From Rhodococcus tibetensis (lineage in GTDB: Bacteria; Actinomycetota; Actinomycetes; Mycobacteriales; Mycobacteriaceae): a DNA stretch of 64,000 bases. The DNA lies in the NCBI RefSeq assembly GCF_024438035.1, contig NZ_JANFQF010000027.1:23489-87488 (forward strand). Reading direction: 5' to 3'. Each line of letters begins with the position of its first letter. The stretch's first letter is position 1. A program made the translations under genes and the position numbers. Shown piece by piece: positions 1-9,215 of the stretch. The notes under the pieces are model-generated. The model searched no databases, was not told where the DNA came from, and saw only the letters and a program-made list of their open reading frames with translations.

Positions 1-2
1 TC

Positions 3-1016
3 AGCGCCGAACAGACCGCGCGTGCCTGGCGGACGGCGCTCGACCCTGCAGGTGACTGGATTCCGGCTGTGCTGCACGCCGCCGACACCCGGCTCGGACA
101 GCTACGTGCAGGTGGCATGCCCGACGCGGGCGGACTCGTCATCGCCACCGATCAGACGGTCGCTCGCGCGTACGCGCAGACCTTGACCGCCGTGACCGGC
201 GAAGAACCGGTCGTCGTTCTCTCGGACGACCCGACGGCCTCGAGGCGGATCGCGGAGTTCGGCGCAAGCACCCAGAAGTGGATGGTCGCCGTCCGCATGG
301 TGTCCGAGGGTGTCGACGTTCCGCGTCTGGCTGTCGGCGTCTACGCCACCAGTGCGTCCACCCCTCTCTACTTCGCGCAGGCGATCGGACGGTTCGTGCG
401 GTCGCGGCGCAAGGGCGAGACCGCCAGCGTCTTCCTTCCGTCGGTGCCCGTGCTGCTCGACCTGGCCAGCCAGCTCGAGGCGCAGCGAGACCACGTGCTG
501 GGGAAGCCACATCGTGAGAAGGAAGGGTTCGACGACGACCTCCTCGCCGACGCCAACAAGCAGAAGGACGAGCTCGGGGAAGACGAGAAAGCGTTCACCT
601 CGATCGGCGCCGATGCGGAACTCGATCAGGTGATCTACGACGGATCGTCCTTCGGGACGGCTACCTTCTCGGGTTCGGACGAGGAGGCGGATTACCTGGG
701 GTTGCCGGGACTCCTCGACGCCGAGCAGATGCGTGCGCTTCTTCGTCAACGCCAGCAGGAGCAGATCAACAAGCCGGAAGCCCCGGCTGCCGTTGCGCCG
801 CCGGTTCCGCAGGTTGCCGAGCGAGCCGCAGCAGCCGGACAGCTCGCGCAGCTCCGTCGCGAGTTGAACAGTCTCGTCGCGATGCACCACCACAGGACCG
901 GTAAGCCGCACGGCACCATTCACGGCGAACTTCGTCGTGTGTGTGGTGGACCGCCGACGGCCATCGCCACCGTAGAGCAGCTCACCGACCGGATCGCGAC
1001 CCTCCGGCAGTGGTAG
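3..1016 (+). CDS. DEAD/DEAH-type helicase, C-terminal part (5' end outside window)
   Basis: The frame is open from the first complete codon, so the gene starts upstream of the window and only about 337 C-terminal residues are visible. What remains is the second RecA-like domain of a superfamily 2 helicase. VSEGVDVPRL corresponds to motif V, and QAIGRFVRSRRKGE carries the Q..GR..R pattern of motif VI, including the arginine finger. The last 150 residues are charged and Gln/Ala/Pro-rich and look like a family-specific tail. Such restriction-helicase-like proteins unwind DNA or RNA with ATP; the exact substrate cannot be read here. A strong hairpin terminator follows 28 bases after the stop, so this ends its transcription unit. 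Confidence 0.8.
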   Translation, partial: SAEQTARAWRTALDPAGDWIPAVLHAADTRLGQLRAGGMPDAGGLVIATDQTVARAYAQTLTAVTGEEPVVVLSDDPTASRRIAEFGASTQKWMVAVRMVSEGVDVPRLAVGVYATSASTPLYFAQAIGRFVRSRRKGETASVFLPSVPVLLDLASQLEAQRDHVLGKPHREKEGFDDDLLADANKQKDELGEDEKAFTSIGADAELDQVIYDGSSFGTATFSGSDEEADYLGLPGLLDAEQMRALLRQRQQEQINKPEAPAAVAPPVPQVAERAAAAGQLAQLRRELNSLVAMHHHRTGKPHGTIHGELRRVCGGPPTAIATVEQLTDRIATLRQW

Positions 1017-1044
1017 GTCGGTGAATATGCGGAGCTGACACAGA

Positions 1045-1077
1045 AGAGACCGGCGAGTGGAGCACTCGCCGGTCTCT
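1045..1077 (+). terminator. Hairpin terminator after the helicase gene
   Basis: A perfect 15-base-pair stem (1045-1059 with 1063-1077) closes a 3-base loop. It lies between the convergent helicase and the small zinc-ribbon gene, so it can stop transcription from both sides. No long T run follows, as is usual for high-GC actinobacteria. Confidence 0.75.
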
Positions 1078-1121
1078 GTTCTGAAGAGGTGAGCCTGGGA
1101 CGGGTCACCCGGGCTGACGTA

Positions 1122-1316
1122 TCAGATTGCAGGTTCGGCTTCGGACACGATCGTGGCGTTCATCTCGCGAAGACGGTCTGCGTGCTCGTTGGCGTGGTGA
1201 CCGCAGAAGAGCAACTCTCCTCCGGTGGGGAGTACCGCGCGAACGCGAGCTCCCGCACCGCACCGGTCGCAGCGATCGGCTGCGGTCAACGGGGGGCTGG
1301 TCAGTGTTCCGGGCAT
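1122..1316 (-). CDS. Small zinc-ribbon-like protein, DUF7455 family
   Basis: This 64-residue protein contains CDRCGAGARV followed by FCGHHANEH. That is a CxxC pair plus a CxxH-type pair which could bind one zinc ion. It resembles the short conserved actinobacterial protein encoded near sigA in mycobacteria (Rv2708c type). The frame stays open upstream, but the ATG at 1316 is preceded by GGAGGAG at ideal spacing, so the short form is chosen. Function is unknown. Confidence 0.75.
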   Translation of the reverse strand: MPGTLTSPPLTAADRCDRCGAGARVRAVLPTGGELLFCGHHANEHADRLREMNATIVSEAEPAI

Positions 1317-1506
1317 GACTCCTCCGTACTGGCTTTCGGCTGATGCCGAGTTGCCTGGGGCCTGGTCCGCCGCGTCGGGGTGGCGCGGTGAATCTACTCT
1401 GTCAGACGTTTGCGGTTTACGCGTTGTTCCCGTAGGCGTTTCACAGTGTTGCATCACACACGAAACAGCTCAAAAATCAGCACAACAGCCCGTGAAGAGG
1501 GCAGAT

Positions 1507-1932
1507 GTGAACAGACTCCGCGGTATGAGTTCGCTGACAGCTGATTCGCCGGACTTGTTGGAACGCTATTCTCGCCGAGTGAATTCCGAACAGCCGCTCG
1601 TGCATATCTGTAGCCGCGACGACTGGCAGGTGGCGACCCGTAGCGGGCGGCGGGTACCCGAGACGTTCGGCGCCGACGGATTCGTCCACCTCTCGACCCC
1701 GGCTCAGGTGCATCTGCCCGCCAACAGGCTCTTCGCGGGGCGCACGGATCTGGTGGTGCTGTGGCTCGATCCGACGGCCCTCGGCTCGCCGGTGAAGTGG
1801 GAGCCCGGAGTCCCGACCGACCCCTCCTCGATGCGCTTCCCCCACCTCTACGGGCCGTTGCCCTCGGCCGCGGTGATGGCGGTGGAGCACTACCGGCCAG
1901 GTGCCGACGGCCGGTTTTCCGCTCTGGCGTGA
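1507..1932 (+). CDS. DUF952 family protein
   Basis: The core starts at LVHICSRDDWQVA and includes GFVHLSTPAQV and KWEPGV...FPHLYGPLP, the pattern of DUF952, a compact cytosolic fold of about 110 residues often compared with glutathione-S-transferase-like or ADP-ribosyl-related folds. The biochemical role is not established. The GTG at 1507 has GAGG six bases upstream; an ATG at 1525 lies in the same frame but lacks a clear ribosome site, so 1507 is preferred without certainty. It is a single gene between the divergent small zinc-ribbon gene and the antiporter operon. Confidence 0.75.
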   Translation: MNRLRGMSSLTADSPDLLERYSRRVNSEQPLVHICSRDDWQVATRSGRRVPETFGADGFVHLSTPAQVHLPANRLFAGRTDLVVLWLDPTALGSPVKWEPGVPTDPSSMRFPHLYGPLPSAAVMAVEHYRPGADGRFSALA

Positions 1933-2018
1933 TCGAGAATGCGAGTTGCGCCCGTAACGGGAACGCGACTCTCGCGCGCCCACCGCGGCCAAATCCCCCG
2001 CGGGACTAACGTGGAGAT

Positions 2019-2501
2019 ATGAACGTAGAAGTGACGCCTCTACCGGGTATCGGAGTACGTAAGGACTTCGTTCTCGCTTCCGGTCGTCGTATCGGTGTCG
2101 TCAGCCATCGTGACGGTCGGACAGACCTCATCGTCTCGAAGCAGGACGACCCCGACGCATGCGCCGCGTCCCTACCGCTGAGTACCGAGGAAGCGGCGGT
2201 TCTCAGCAATTTGCTGGGGGCGCCGCAGCTGGTGGCCCAGTTGGAGGAGGAGCATCGCGACCTCCCGGGGATCCGCACGAAGCAGCTCTACATCAAAGAA
2301 GGATCCCGATTCGACGGTCGTCCGCTCGGGGACACTGCGATGCGCACCCGGACCGGCGTCTCGATCGTCGCGGTGATGCGGGCGGGTCAGGTGTACCCGT
2401 CACCGAAGCCGGACTTCATGCTCACATCGGGCGATCTTCTCGTTACCGTCGGAACTACAGAGGGACTGGACGCAGCGGCCAAGCTCCTGGCCAACGGCTG
2501 A
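2019..2501 (+). CDS. khtT: K+/H+ antiporter regulatory subunit, KhtT-like (RCK_C domain)
   Basis: This 160-residue soluble protein has a C-terminal RCK_C (TrkA-C) domain over roughly residues 80-155 (IKEGSRFDGRPLG ... LTSGDLLVTVGT). The N-terminal half is the KhtT-type extension. In Bacillus, KhtT gates the KhtU antiporter and responds to ligand and pH. The next gene starts seven bases after this stop and encodes a CPA2 antiporter, so the two form a regulator/transporter operon. The RCK_C domain probably binds a nucleotide or ion ligand that sets antiporter activity. Confidence in the family is high; the ligand is not visible. Confidence 0.85.
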   Translation: MNVEVTPLPGIGVRKDFVLASGRRIGVVSHRDGRTDLIVSKQDDPDACAASLPLSTEEAAVLSNLLGAPQLVAQLEEEHRDLPGIRTKQLYIKEGSRFDGRPLGDTAMRTRTGVSIVAVMRAGQVYPSPKPDFMLTSGDLLVTVGTTEGLDAAAKLLANG

Positions 2502-2508
2502 CAGCCCC

Positions 2509-3681
2509 GTGAACACCACCACGCTCGCGCTCATCGAACTGGGCGCGGTGTTCTTCGCGCTCGGCCTTCTCGGCCGTCTGGCTGCACGATTCGGTATGTC
2601 GCCGATCCCGTTCTACCTCTTGGGCGGATTGTGTTTCGGCAGTGGGGGATTCGTCCCACTCGGGGACATCAGTGAGTTCAGCCATATCGCCAGCGAGATC
2701 GGTGTCGTGCTGCTGCTGTTGCTCCTCGGACTGGAGTACACGGCCTCCGAGCTCGTCACCGGTTTGCGCCGATCGTGGATGGCGGGTGTCGTCGATCTGG
2801 TCCTCAACGCGGCGCCCGGTGCCGCGGTCGCCCTTTTTCTCGGTTGGGGGACCACCGGGGCCGTGGTGCTGGGCGGCGTCACCTATATCTCGTCTTCGGG
2901 CATCATCGCGAAGGTACTGACCGATCTCGGCCGCCTCGGCAACCGGGAAACTCCTGTCGTGCTGTCCATCCTCGTGTTCGAGGACCTCGCGATGGCGGTC
3001 TACCTGCCGATCCTCACCGCTCTGCTCGCCGGTGTCAGTTTCGCCGGTGGCCTCGAAGCGGTCGGTATCTCGCTGGTCGTGATTTCGGTCGTCCTCGTGA
3101 TCGCGCTGCGGTACGGACGTTACGTCTCTGCTGTACTGGACAGCCCGGACAGCGAGACGTTGTTGTTGAAGTTGCTCGGCGCCGCCCTGTTGATCGCCGG
3201 AATCAGTTCGGCTATGCAGGTTTCTGCCGCGGTGGGAGCCTTCCTTCTCGGAATTGCGATTTCCGGTTCCACCGCGCACAACGCGAGTCGTGTCCTCGAG
3301 CCGCTCCGCGACCTTTTTGCCGCCATGTTCTTCGTGGTGTTCGGGCTCAGTACGGATCCGATGGCGATTCCCCCGGTCCTCGGCTGGGCCGCCCTGCTGG
3401 CGGTCATCACAGCCCTGACGAAGATGATCACCGGTGCGTGGGCGGCCAAACGGCAGGGCGTCGGCCGCCTCGGCCGCGCCCGAGCCGGGGTGGCACTGAT
3501 TGCGCGGGGTGAGTTCTCGATTGTCATCGCCGGACTCGCTGTGTCCGCCGGCGCGGTGGAGGGCAAACTGGTCGCCCTCGCTACGGCCTACGTTCTCTTG
3601 ATGGCTGTTATCGGACCCATCGCGGCCCGGGTGGTCGAACCAGTCGCCGAGACCTGGCTGCGCGTACGAGCAAGCACCTGA
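2509..3681 (+). CDS. khtU: CPA2 family cation:proton antiporter, KhtU/KefB-like
   Basis: This 390-residue membrane protein has 11 to 13 hydrophobic segments. It carries CPA2 features such as the LLLLLLGLEYTASEL helix and FEDLAMAVYLPI, in which the ED pair sits at the ion path. LFAAMFFVVFGLSTDP and ARGEFSIVIAGLA are typical of the Na+/H+ exchanger domain. It has no fused TrkA-N/C domain, because that role is taken by the separate KhtT-like protein encoded seven bases upstream. It likely exports K+ (or another monovalent cation) in exchange for protons. The start is the GTG at 2509. Confidence 0.88.
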   Translation: MNTTTLALIELGAVFFALGLLGRLAARFGMSPIPFYLLGGLCFGSGGFVPLGDISEFSHIASEIGVVLLLLLLGLEYTASELVTGLRRSWMAGVVDLVLNAAPGAAVALFLGWGTTGAVVLGGVTYISSSGIIAKVLTDLGRLGNRETPVVLSILVFEDLAMAVYLPILTALLAGVSFAGGLEAVGISLVVISVVLVIALRYGRYVSAVLDSPDSETLLLKLLGAALLIAGISSAMQVSAAVGAFLLGIAISGSTAHNASRVLEPLRDLFAAMFFVVFGLSTDPMAIPPVLGWAALLAVITALTKMITGAWAAKRQGVGRLGRARAGVALIARGEFSIVIAGLAVSAGAVEGKLVALATAYVLLMAVIGPIAARVVEPVAETWLRVRAST

Positions 3682-3733
3682 CGACGCCTGATACGAGTCG
3701 CTGCGGCGCGACAGCAACTACGCGGACATCAAT

Positions 3734-3776
3734 ACGGCGATGCCCCCGAAACTCGGAAGTTCGGGGGCATCGCCGT
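3734..3776. terminator. Bidirectional terminator between khtU and sigA
   Basis: A perfect 17-base-pair stem (3734-3750 with 3760-3776) surrounds a 9-base loop. It lies 53 bases after the antiporter stop and 13 bases after the convergent sigA stop, so it can serve both units. Confidence 0.8.
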
Positions 3777-3789
3777 GCAATGTGTGCGC

Positions 3790-5166
3790 CTAGTCCAGGT
3801 AGTCGCGCAGGACCTGGGACCGGGACGGGTGCCGTAGCTTCGACATCGTCTTCGACTCGATCTGACGGATGCGTTCGCGCGTCACGCCGTACACCTGCCC
3901 GATCTCGTCGAGGGTGCGAGGCTGTCCGTCGGTCAACCCGAAGCGGAGCCGGACGACACCTGCCTCGCGTTCGGACAGCGTCTCGAGTACCGATTGCAGC
4001 TGATCCTGCAATAGCGTGAACGACACCGCGTCGACGGCCACGACAGCTTCGGAGTCCTCGATGAAGTCACCGAGCTGGCTGTCGCCCTCGTCGCCGATGG
4101 TCTGGTCGAGGGAGATGGGCTCACGGGCGTACTGCTGGATCTCCAGCACCTTCTCCGGCGTGATGTCCATTTCTTTCGCGAGCTCTTCGGGGGTGGGTTC
4201 GCGACCCAGATCCTGGAGCAGCTCCCGTTGGATGCGGCCGAGCTTGTTGATGACCTCCACCATGTGTACCGGGATACGGATGGTGCGTGCCTGGTCCGCC
4301 ATGGCGCGGGTGATGGCCTGGCGGATCCACCACGTGGCGTAGGTCGAGAACTTGTAACCCTTGGTGTAGTCGAACTTCTCGACTGCACGGATGAGGCCTA
4401 GGTTGCCCTCCTGGATGAGGTCGAGGAAGGCCATACCGCGACCGGTGTAGCGCTTGGCCAAGGACACCACGAGGCGAAGGTTCGCCTCGAGTAGATGGTT
4501 CTTGGCGCGGTTGCCGTCGCGGCAGATCCAGCTCATGTCGCGGCGCTGGGCGGCGGGGAGCTTCTCGCCTGAGTCGGCGAGCTCCTGCATGATCTGCGTG
4601 GCGTACAAGCCCGCCTCGATCCGCTTGGCGAGCTCCACCTCCTCCTCGGCGTTCAGGAGGGCGACCTTGCCGATCTGCTTCAGGTAGGCGCGGACCGAGT
4701 CGGCCGAGGCCGTCAGTTCGGCGTCCTTACGAGCCTGGCGGAGCGCCTCCGACTCTTCCTCGTCCCAGACGAAGTCGCCGGATGCCTTGTCCTTGTCGGA
4801 CGGCTCCTCGGTTTCGTCTTCCTCGCCGACTGCGACTACCTCGACGACATCGGATTCGACCTCGGCGAGGTCTCCTTCGGTGATGTCGATGTCCTCGATG
4901 TCCGCGACATCCTCGTCGGGACCGTCCTCACCGTCGCCGGTCTTGCCGGACGTGGCCTTCTTGCCGCCCGCCTTCTTTGCTGCTGCTTTCTTGGCAGGAG
5001 CCTTCTTTGCCGCCGCTTTCTTGGCGGGAGCCTTCTTGGCCGGAGCCTTCTTCGCGGGAGCTTCCTCGGCTGCGGGAGCAGTTCCGTCGGCTGCCTCTGC
5101 GACTGGTGCTTCCGGTCCTGACTCTGAAGTCGAATCAGCAGTCTGACGTGTATCGGTGGCTGCCAC
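3790..5166 (-). CDS. sigA: Principal (housekeeping) RNA polymerase sigma factor SigA
   Basis: This is the primary sigma factor, which directs RNA polymerase to housekeeping promoters. It is 458 residues long. Residues 35-70 hold repeated Lys-Ala-Pro units ([10 protein letters not shown]), followed by an acidic stretch to about residue 125. Conserved regions follow: 1.2 ([11 protein letters not shown], about 157), 2 ([20 protein letters not shown] and [15 protein letters not shown]), 3 (about 300-375) and 4, with the -35-binding helix-turn-helix [20 protein letters not shown] near the C-terminus. The C-terminal three quarters are almost identical to mycobacterial SigA. The GTG start at 5166 gives the usual MAATDT-type N-terminus. 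Next to ppgK it keeps the order seen in mycobacteria. Confidence 0.98.
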   Translation of the reverse strand: MAATDTRQTADSTSESGPEAPVAEAADGTAPAAEEAPAKKAPAKKAPAKKAAAKKAPAKKAAAKKAGGKKATSGKTGDGEDGPDEDVADIEDIDITEGDLAEVESDVVEVVAVGEEDETEEPSDKDKASGDFVWDEEESEALRQARKDAELTASADSVRAYLKQIGKVALLNAEEEVELAKRIEAGLYATQIMQELADSGEKLPAAQRRDMSWICRDGNRAKNHLLEANLRLVVSLAKRYTGRGMAFLDLIQEGNLGLIRAVEKFDYTKGYKFSTYATWWIRQAITRAMADQARTIRIPVHMVEVINKLGRIQRELLQDLGREPTPEELAKEMDITPEKVLEIQQYAREPISLDQTIGDEGDSQLGDFIEDSEAVVAVDAVSFTLLQDQLQSVLETLSEREAGVVRLRFGLTDGQPRTLDEIGQVYGVTRERIRQIESKTMSKLRHPSRSQVLRDYLD

Positions 5167-5263
5167 GTACGCCCTTTCGTGACGGTGTCGTGCGGCGTCA
5201 CGCCAGAGTGGTCATCCGGCGGAGAGGTCTACTGGTTTTGCCGGCGCGCAGCCGGGCTCTTCC

Positions 5264-5269
5264 ATTGTA
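5264..5269 (-). promoter_or_regulatory. Candidate sigA promoter -10 element
   Basis: On the minus strand this reads TACAAT, a good match to the SigA -10 consensus, about 100 bases before the sigA start. No convincing -35 hexamer is present at 17 bases. It lies in the short gap after ppgK, so sigA could be expressed separately from ppgK. Confidence 0.4.
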
Positions 5270-5287
5270 ACGACCTATCCGAAACAG

Positions 5288-6040
5288 TTACGGAGCGATG
5301 CCCGTTTCGACCGCCAGAGCAGCGCCGACGATGCCCGCCGTGTTGAGGAGGGCAGCAGGTACGACGGTGGTCCGGTTGGTGAGATGCGGGATCCACTTCT
5401 CGTGTTTGCGGCTGATACCGCCGCCGGCGATGAACAAGTCGGGCCACAGGAGGTCTTCGAAGCGCGTCAGCACTCGAGACACCTCGACGGCCCATTCCTT
5501 GTACGAAAGATCTTTGTCTTCCTTCACCGAGGACGCCGCGCGATGCTCGGCCTCCTTGCCGTCCACTTCCATGTGCCCGAACTCGGTGTTGGGAAGGAGG
5601 ACGCCGTCGTGCAGGATCGCCGATCCGATGCCCGTGCCGAAGGTGAGCAGGATGATGACACCCTTGGCGTCCCTACCGGCGCCGAGGGCGTCCTCGGCGA
5701 TCCCGGCGGCGTCGGCGTCGTTGAGGACGGTGACCGTCCGTCCACCGAGCGCTTTCCCGAACAATGCCCGGGCGTCCGTGCCGATCCACTTTTTGTCGAT
5801 GTTCGCCGCGGAGCGTGCGACTCCGCCGGTGACCACGCTCGGCAGGGTGATTCCGACCGGTCCGTCCCACGACGCCTGGCGAACGATCTCGGCGACCGTG
5901 TCGGCGACGGCCTCCGGCGTGGACGGTTGCGGAGTGAGGATCTTGATCCGATCCCCGATCAACTTGCCGGTTTCGAGGTCCACCAGACCACCCTTGACGC
6001 CGCTGCCTCCGACGTCGACACCGAACCCGGTCTTGGTCAT
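5288..6040 (-). CDS. ppgK: Polyphosphate-dependent glucokinase
   Basis: This 250-residue ROK-family kinase phosphorylates glucose to glucose 6-phosphate using inorganic polyphosphate (or ATP). It shows the phosphate-1 loop [10 protein letters not shown] (residues 9-18), the catalytic-region [10 protein letters not shown] and the phosphate-2 loop [25 protein letters not shown] is characteristic of PpgK. The ATG at 6040 has GGAGGAG upstream. The gene lies upstream of sigA on the same strand and divergent to suhB, as in M. tuberculosis. Confidence 0.95.
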   Translation of the reverse strand: MTKTGFGVDVGGSGVKGGLVDLETGKLIGDRIKILTPQPSTPEAVADTVAEIVRQASWDGPVGITLPSVVTGGVARSAANIDKKWIGTDARALFGKALGGRTVTVLNDADAAGIAEDALGAGRDAKGVIILLTFGTGIGSAILHDGVLLPNTEFGHMEVDGKEAEHRAASSVKEDKDLSYKEWAVEVSRVLTRFEDLLWPDLFIAGGGISRKHEKWIPHLTNRTTVVPAALLNTAGIVGAALAVETGIAP

Positions 6041-6198
6041 GGCGTTTTACTCCTCCGTGTCGACTGCGGCGTGCTCTTCCTACGCTCCTGCTGATCGTCA
6101 CACTAACGGGTGCGGCTCGGTTCGGAGGTGGATGACACGGAGCCCCACCGGGCCTCCAGCGGTGGTGGGAGGCAGTCGAAGTGTGATCCGATGGGTGA

Positions 6199-7098
6199 GT
6201 GCATGCACCCCAGAGTCGAGACACTGCCCGAGGCCACGCCGACGCCGATCCGCAACACCTGCTCGAGGTTGCGGTGGCGGTCGCGCAGGAGGCCGCAGCT
6301 CATGTCCGCGCCCGACGACCGGAGGTGTTCGGCCTCGTCGGGAGCCGCGTGGGCTCCGGCGACTCCGTGGCGTCGAAGAGCAGTCCCACCGATCCCGTGA
6401 CGGTGGTGGACACCGAGGCAGAAAACGTGATCCGGGAACGCCTCGCGCAGTGGCGTCCCGTTGACGCGATTCTGGGGGAAGAGGGTGGGGGAGAAGCGGA
6501 TTCCCTCGACGGCGTGCGGTGGGTGGTGGATCCGATCGACGGCACGGTGAACTTCTTGTACGGCGTCCCGGCCTACGCCGTGTCGGTCGCGGCCCAGATC
6601 GACGGAGTGTCGGTCGCCGGGGCGGTGGTCGACGTGGCGGCGCATACGACGTATTCCGCCGCGTTGGGCAGCGGTGCCACCATGACGGATGGGGAGGGCC
6701 GCGTGAGTGAACTGCGCTGCAACCCCGTCAGCGAGCTGTCGATGACTCTGCTCGCCACCGGGTTCGGATACGGCGCAGGCAGGCGTGCGGTTCAGGGTGC
6801 GCTCATCCGCGACGTCCTGCCGCGGGTGCGGGACATCCGGCGCATCGGTTCGGCGGCCCTCGACCTGTGCATGGTCGCTTCAGGCCGGGTGGACGCTCAC
6901 TTCGAGCACGGGTTGAGCCCCTGGGACTGGGCTGCCGGATCGCTGATCGCCGCGGAGGCGGGAGCACGGGTGCGTGTCCCTTCGCCGCACACCCCCGGTA
7001 CGGACGGGGAGATCGTCGTCGCTGCCGCCCCCGGCATCGCCGACGCCCTCGACGAACTGTTCGCGGAGGTCGGGGTCGACCGGCCGATCCCGGAGTAA
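6199..7098 (+). CDS. suhB: Inositol-1-monophosphatase family protein
   Basis: This 299-residue Mg2+-dependent phosphatase makes myo-inositol from inositol phosphate. The signature [12 protein letters not shown] places metal-binding Asp111 and Asp114, GEEGGG is the upstream metal-ligand loop, and SPWDWAAG (Asp243) is the second family motif. Inositol feeds phosphatidylinositol and mycothiol synthesis, which ties it to pgsA, patA and pimA at the other end of the window. The start is the GTG at 6199. It ends 11 bases before the convergent cei gene. Confidence 0.93.
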   Translation: MHAPQSRDTARGHADADPQHLLEVAVAVAQEAAAHVRARRPEVFGLVGSRVGSGDSVASKSSPTDPVTVVDTEAENVIRERLAQWRPVDAILGEEGGGEADSLDGVRWVVDPIDGTVNFLYGVPAYAVSVAAQIDGVSVAGAVVDVAAHTTYSAALGSGATMTDGEGRVSELRCNPVSELSMTLLATGFGYGAGRRAVQGALIRDVLPRVRDIRRIGSAALDLCMVASGRVDAHFEHGLSPWDWAAGSLIAAEAGARVRVPSPHTPGTDGEIVVAAAPGIADALDELFAEVGVDRPIPE

Positions 7099-7109
7099 CG
7101 AAGTCTGGA

Positions 7110-7790
7110 TCAGCAGCGGGCGGTACGAGCGGCCTTCAGCAGGTCGATGTCGAGCGGGGCGGGCTGGGTGCCGGGGGGCGGATCCTTCAGGGAGCGCAAC
7201 ACCTCTTCGGCGTCTGTGTTCGGCGAAATCTTCCGGAAGTAGGTGCCGAGTGCGAGATCGACGGTGTCGTCAGGGCGTGCATCCTGGATCAGTTCCGCGC
7301 AGGGTGCCACCAGCCAGACGGCACTCGCGGCGGCGAGACCGTGAGGACCGAACCGCAGCTGCCCTTGGCACTGCATGTTCTGGTCGAGATAGATCGGGTC
7401 GTTGCCTACCTGGACGTCGGGCGCGCTCGCGAATCCGTAGTCGCTCAGCTGCGCGGCCACCTGGGCCGCCTGACCGTGCTCGCCGTTCGCGTTGAACACG
7501 CGCACCTTGGTCGCGGACAGCGCGGCCGGGTCGACGTCCCGGAGCGTCGAAGCGTCCACCTTCTCGCCCAGCGTCTGCTGCGGCGGATCCGCCGGCTGTG
7601 CCGCAGGTGCGGGCGCATTGCAATCCACGGTGGTGGCGAGATCCTCGTCCTCGCCGAGAATGCCGGCCCACACCACGGCGCCGAGTAGGGCGAGAACCGT
7701 GAACACCACGAGAACGGGCAGCGCCCGTCGTCGCCGGAACGGCCGACCGTTCTCGTCGCGCGAGCTGCCTTCGGTGATCAGTGAAACCAC
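7110..7790 (-). CDS. cei: Envelope integrity protein Cei (LytR C-terminal domain)
   Basis: The protein has 226 residues: a basic N-terminus (RPFRRRR), one membrane anchor at about 23-45 (LPVLVVFTVLALLGAVVWAG) and an extracytoplasmic LytR_C domain at about 90-175 (VRVFNANGEHGQAAQVAAQL). It is the counterpart of mycobacterial Rv2700/Cei, which is needed for normal envelope permeability and virulence. Its place between suhB and the DUF4193 gene is the conserved position. The four cysteines outside the membrane (Cys57, the MQCQG cysteine, APCAEL and the terminal Cys) could form disulfides. Confidence 0.9.
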   Translation of the reverse strand: MVSLITEGSSRDENGRPFRRRRALPVLVVFTVLALLGAVVWAGILGEDEDLATTVDCNAPAPAAQPADPPQQTLGEKVDASTLRDVDPAALSATKVRVFNANGEHGQAAQVAAQLSDYGFASAPDVQVGNDPIYLDQNMQCQGQLRFGPHGLAAASAVWLVAPCAELIQDARPDDTVDLALGTYFRKISPNTDAEEVLRSLKDPPPGTQPAPLDIDLLKAARTARC

Positions 7791-8268
7791 AGTGTGCCTC
7801 GACCTCTCCTACGAACAGCGCTGGGTACGTTCCGCCCGTACAGCGCATCGGTTCAGGGCCCGGCCACACGTCGTGGCGCAGGTTCGGCACCTACCTTAGA
7901 TCCCACCCGTGTCATATACCCGTACCCGTCCCTGTTGTGGAATGTCACAGCTTGCTGTGGTGTTGGTGACGATTAGCAGACAATTTGCGCGATCGGTGGA
8001 TTCGGTTACGACTTTTGTACTCCCTTCGGCTACTGTCTGGCGGCCCCAGTCGTTAAAAGCACGCGCGACGAGGGCGACAGAAGAGACGAAGTGAGGCGCA
8101 CGTCATGTTCCCGGGAGCTGGTTCCGGGCACTTACCCACCTGCTGCAGCGTTGTGCAGCCGCAGGGTGTGATCTGCGCCGAGGCGGTTTTCGTGTGGACG
8201 ATCGACCAACTCGAAGTCGACGGACCCGCGGGGCCGGGATACATGAAAGAAGATGAGGGGAAGACGAC
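7791..8268. other. 478-base non-coding gap between cei and the DUF4193 gene
   Basis: This is a divergent regulatory region. A short inverted repeat (CACAG-CTTG-CTGTG, around 7950-7964) and an A/T-rich stretch near 7970-8020 are visible. TACTGT at 8031-8036 could be a -10 element for the downstream gene. A short open frame from 8105 overlaps the real gene and has no family resemblance. The ribosome site for the DUF4193 gene (GAGGGGAAG) lies at the right end. Confidence 0.4.
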
Positions 8269-8571
8269 ATGGCAACTGACTACGACGCACCGCGGCGAAC
8301 GGAGTCCGACGAGGTTTCGGAGGATTCGCTGGAGGAGCTCAAGGCGCGACGCAATGAGGCTCAGTCGGCTGTCGTCGACGTAGACGAAACCGACACCGCG
8401 GAATCGTTCGAACTCCCGGGCGCCGACCTGTCGGGCGAGGAGCTCTCGGTGCGGGTCGTCCCCAAGCAGGCCGACGAGTTCACCTGTTCGAGCTGCTTCC
8501 TCGTGCATCACCGCAGCCGCCTCGCCACCGACGCCGGTGGAGTGCTGGTGTGCAGGGACTGCGCAGCCTGA
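8269..8571 (+). CDS. DUF4193 family small zinc-ribbon protein
   Basis: This 100-residue acidic protein begins with MATDYDAPR and ends in a zinc ribbon made of CSSCFLVHHR and CRDC. It is the counterpart of mycobacterial Rv2699c, a conserved actinobacterial protein. Four cysteines in two CxxC pairs suggest one structural zinc. The role is unknown; the fixed position between cei and dut in relatives suggests a core cellular function. It starts at the ATG 8269 behind GAGGGGAAG. Confidence 0.88.
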   Translation: MATDYDAPRRTESDEVSEDSLEELKARRNEAQSAVVDVDETDTAESFELPGADLSGEELSVRVVPKQADEFTCSSCFLVHHRSRLATDAGGVLVCRDCAA

Positions 8572-8587
8572 CGGACGAGTGCATTTG

Positions 8588-8614
8588 ACGGACGGTGGGA
8601 TCACCACCGTCCGT
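8588..8614. terminator. Hairpin terminator between DUF4193 and DUF3093 genes
   Basis: An 11-base-pair perfect stem (8588-8598 with 8604-8614) has a 5-base loop. It starts 17 bases after the DUF4193 stop and faces the convergent DUF3093 gene. Confidence 0.65.
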
Positions 8615-8679
8615 TCAGTGTGCCTGGGGAACGGACCGTTCAGTGTGCCTGGGGAACGGACCGTTCAGTGCGCCTGTGG
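8611..8679. repeat. 25-base tandem repeat, about 2.8 copies
   Basis: Unit one spans 8611-8635, an identical second unit spans 8636-8660, and a diverged third copy starts at 8661 and enters the 3' end of the DUF3093 gene (stop at 8665). Each unit begins CCGTTCAGTG, which is also the right arm of the preceding terminator hairpin. The array looks like slippage or duplication of the terminator flank. Confidence 0.8.
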
Positions 8680-9180
8680 GCGCACGCGATCGATGGCGGC
8701 CAGCAATTCGGCGGGCCGCCGGGTGCTGATCAACCAGTAGGGCGTCGGGTCCTCGGGGTCGTCGAGGACGATCAAGGCCATCGTCTTCACCCACACGCGG
8801 TGCTGGACGAACGCCGCCGGGTCGAGCTGCCGTCCGAGCGCTGCACTCTTGGCGGACGCCGGGACTTGGGCAACACGCGCAATCACGTTCACCGGCAGAT
8901 GAGCCTGTCCGACGCGGAGGTGGACGCCGTCGGCCTCGTCGACGAGTTCCACTCTGGTTCTGCTGAGCCACACCACTCCCCAGAGCGGGAGGGGAAGCAG
9001 TAGAAGGTAGGGCAGCCAGGAGCGGATACCGGGCGCTCCCATGTGCACTTCCGCAGCGAGCAATCCCGCCACGAAGAGTCCCGCGATCCACCACCAGACG
9101 GGCACCCACAGGCGTTCCGAGTACAGCGTCGGCGAGGTGCGGTCGGTGGGCGCGACTTTGGGCCGGGACGTTTCTGACAC
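8665..9180 (-). CDS. DUF3093 family membrane protein
   Basis: This 171-residue protein has two adjacent membrane segments ([15 protein letters not shown] and [17 protein letters not shown], about residues 28-72) and a cytosolic C-terminal domain of about 100 residues. It matches the actinobacterial family represented by Rv2698, always close to dut. The GTG at 9180 (MSETSRPK) is chosen because it leaves a 35-base divergent promoter gap to dut; longer frames would run into dut. Function is unknown. Confidence 0.82.
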   Translation of the reverse strand: MSETSRPKVAPTDRTSPTLYSERLWVPVWWWIAGLFVAGLLAAEVHMGAPGIRSWLPYLLLLPLPLWGVVWLSRTRVELVDEADGVHLRVGQAHLPVNVIARVAQVPASAKSAALGRQLDPAAFVQHRVWVKTMALIVLDDPEDPTPYWLISTRRPAELLAAIDRVRPQAH

Positions 9181-9215
9181 GCCACCAGGATAGTCGCTGT
9201 CTGCGAGTAGGCTCG

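Noticed and set aside
1941..1979. Possible terminator after the DUF952 gene
   Set aside because: The complementary stretches around CCCGT/ACGGG need several gaps and mismatches to pair, so the evidence is too weak to annotate.
2455..3717. A 420-codon antisense frame over the KhtU-like gene
   Set aside because: It is hydrophilic shadow sequence opposite membrane helices. The plus-strand gene has clear CPA2 motifs and operon context.
8105..8383. Short open frame upstream of and overlapping the DUF4193 gene
   Set aside because: It overlaps the real start in another frame, has no ribosome site and no recognisable composition of a leader peptide.
8611..8679. Tandem repeats considered as a CRISPR array
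   Set aside because: The units abut without spacers, and no cas genes are present in the window.
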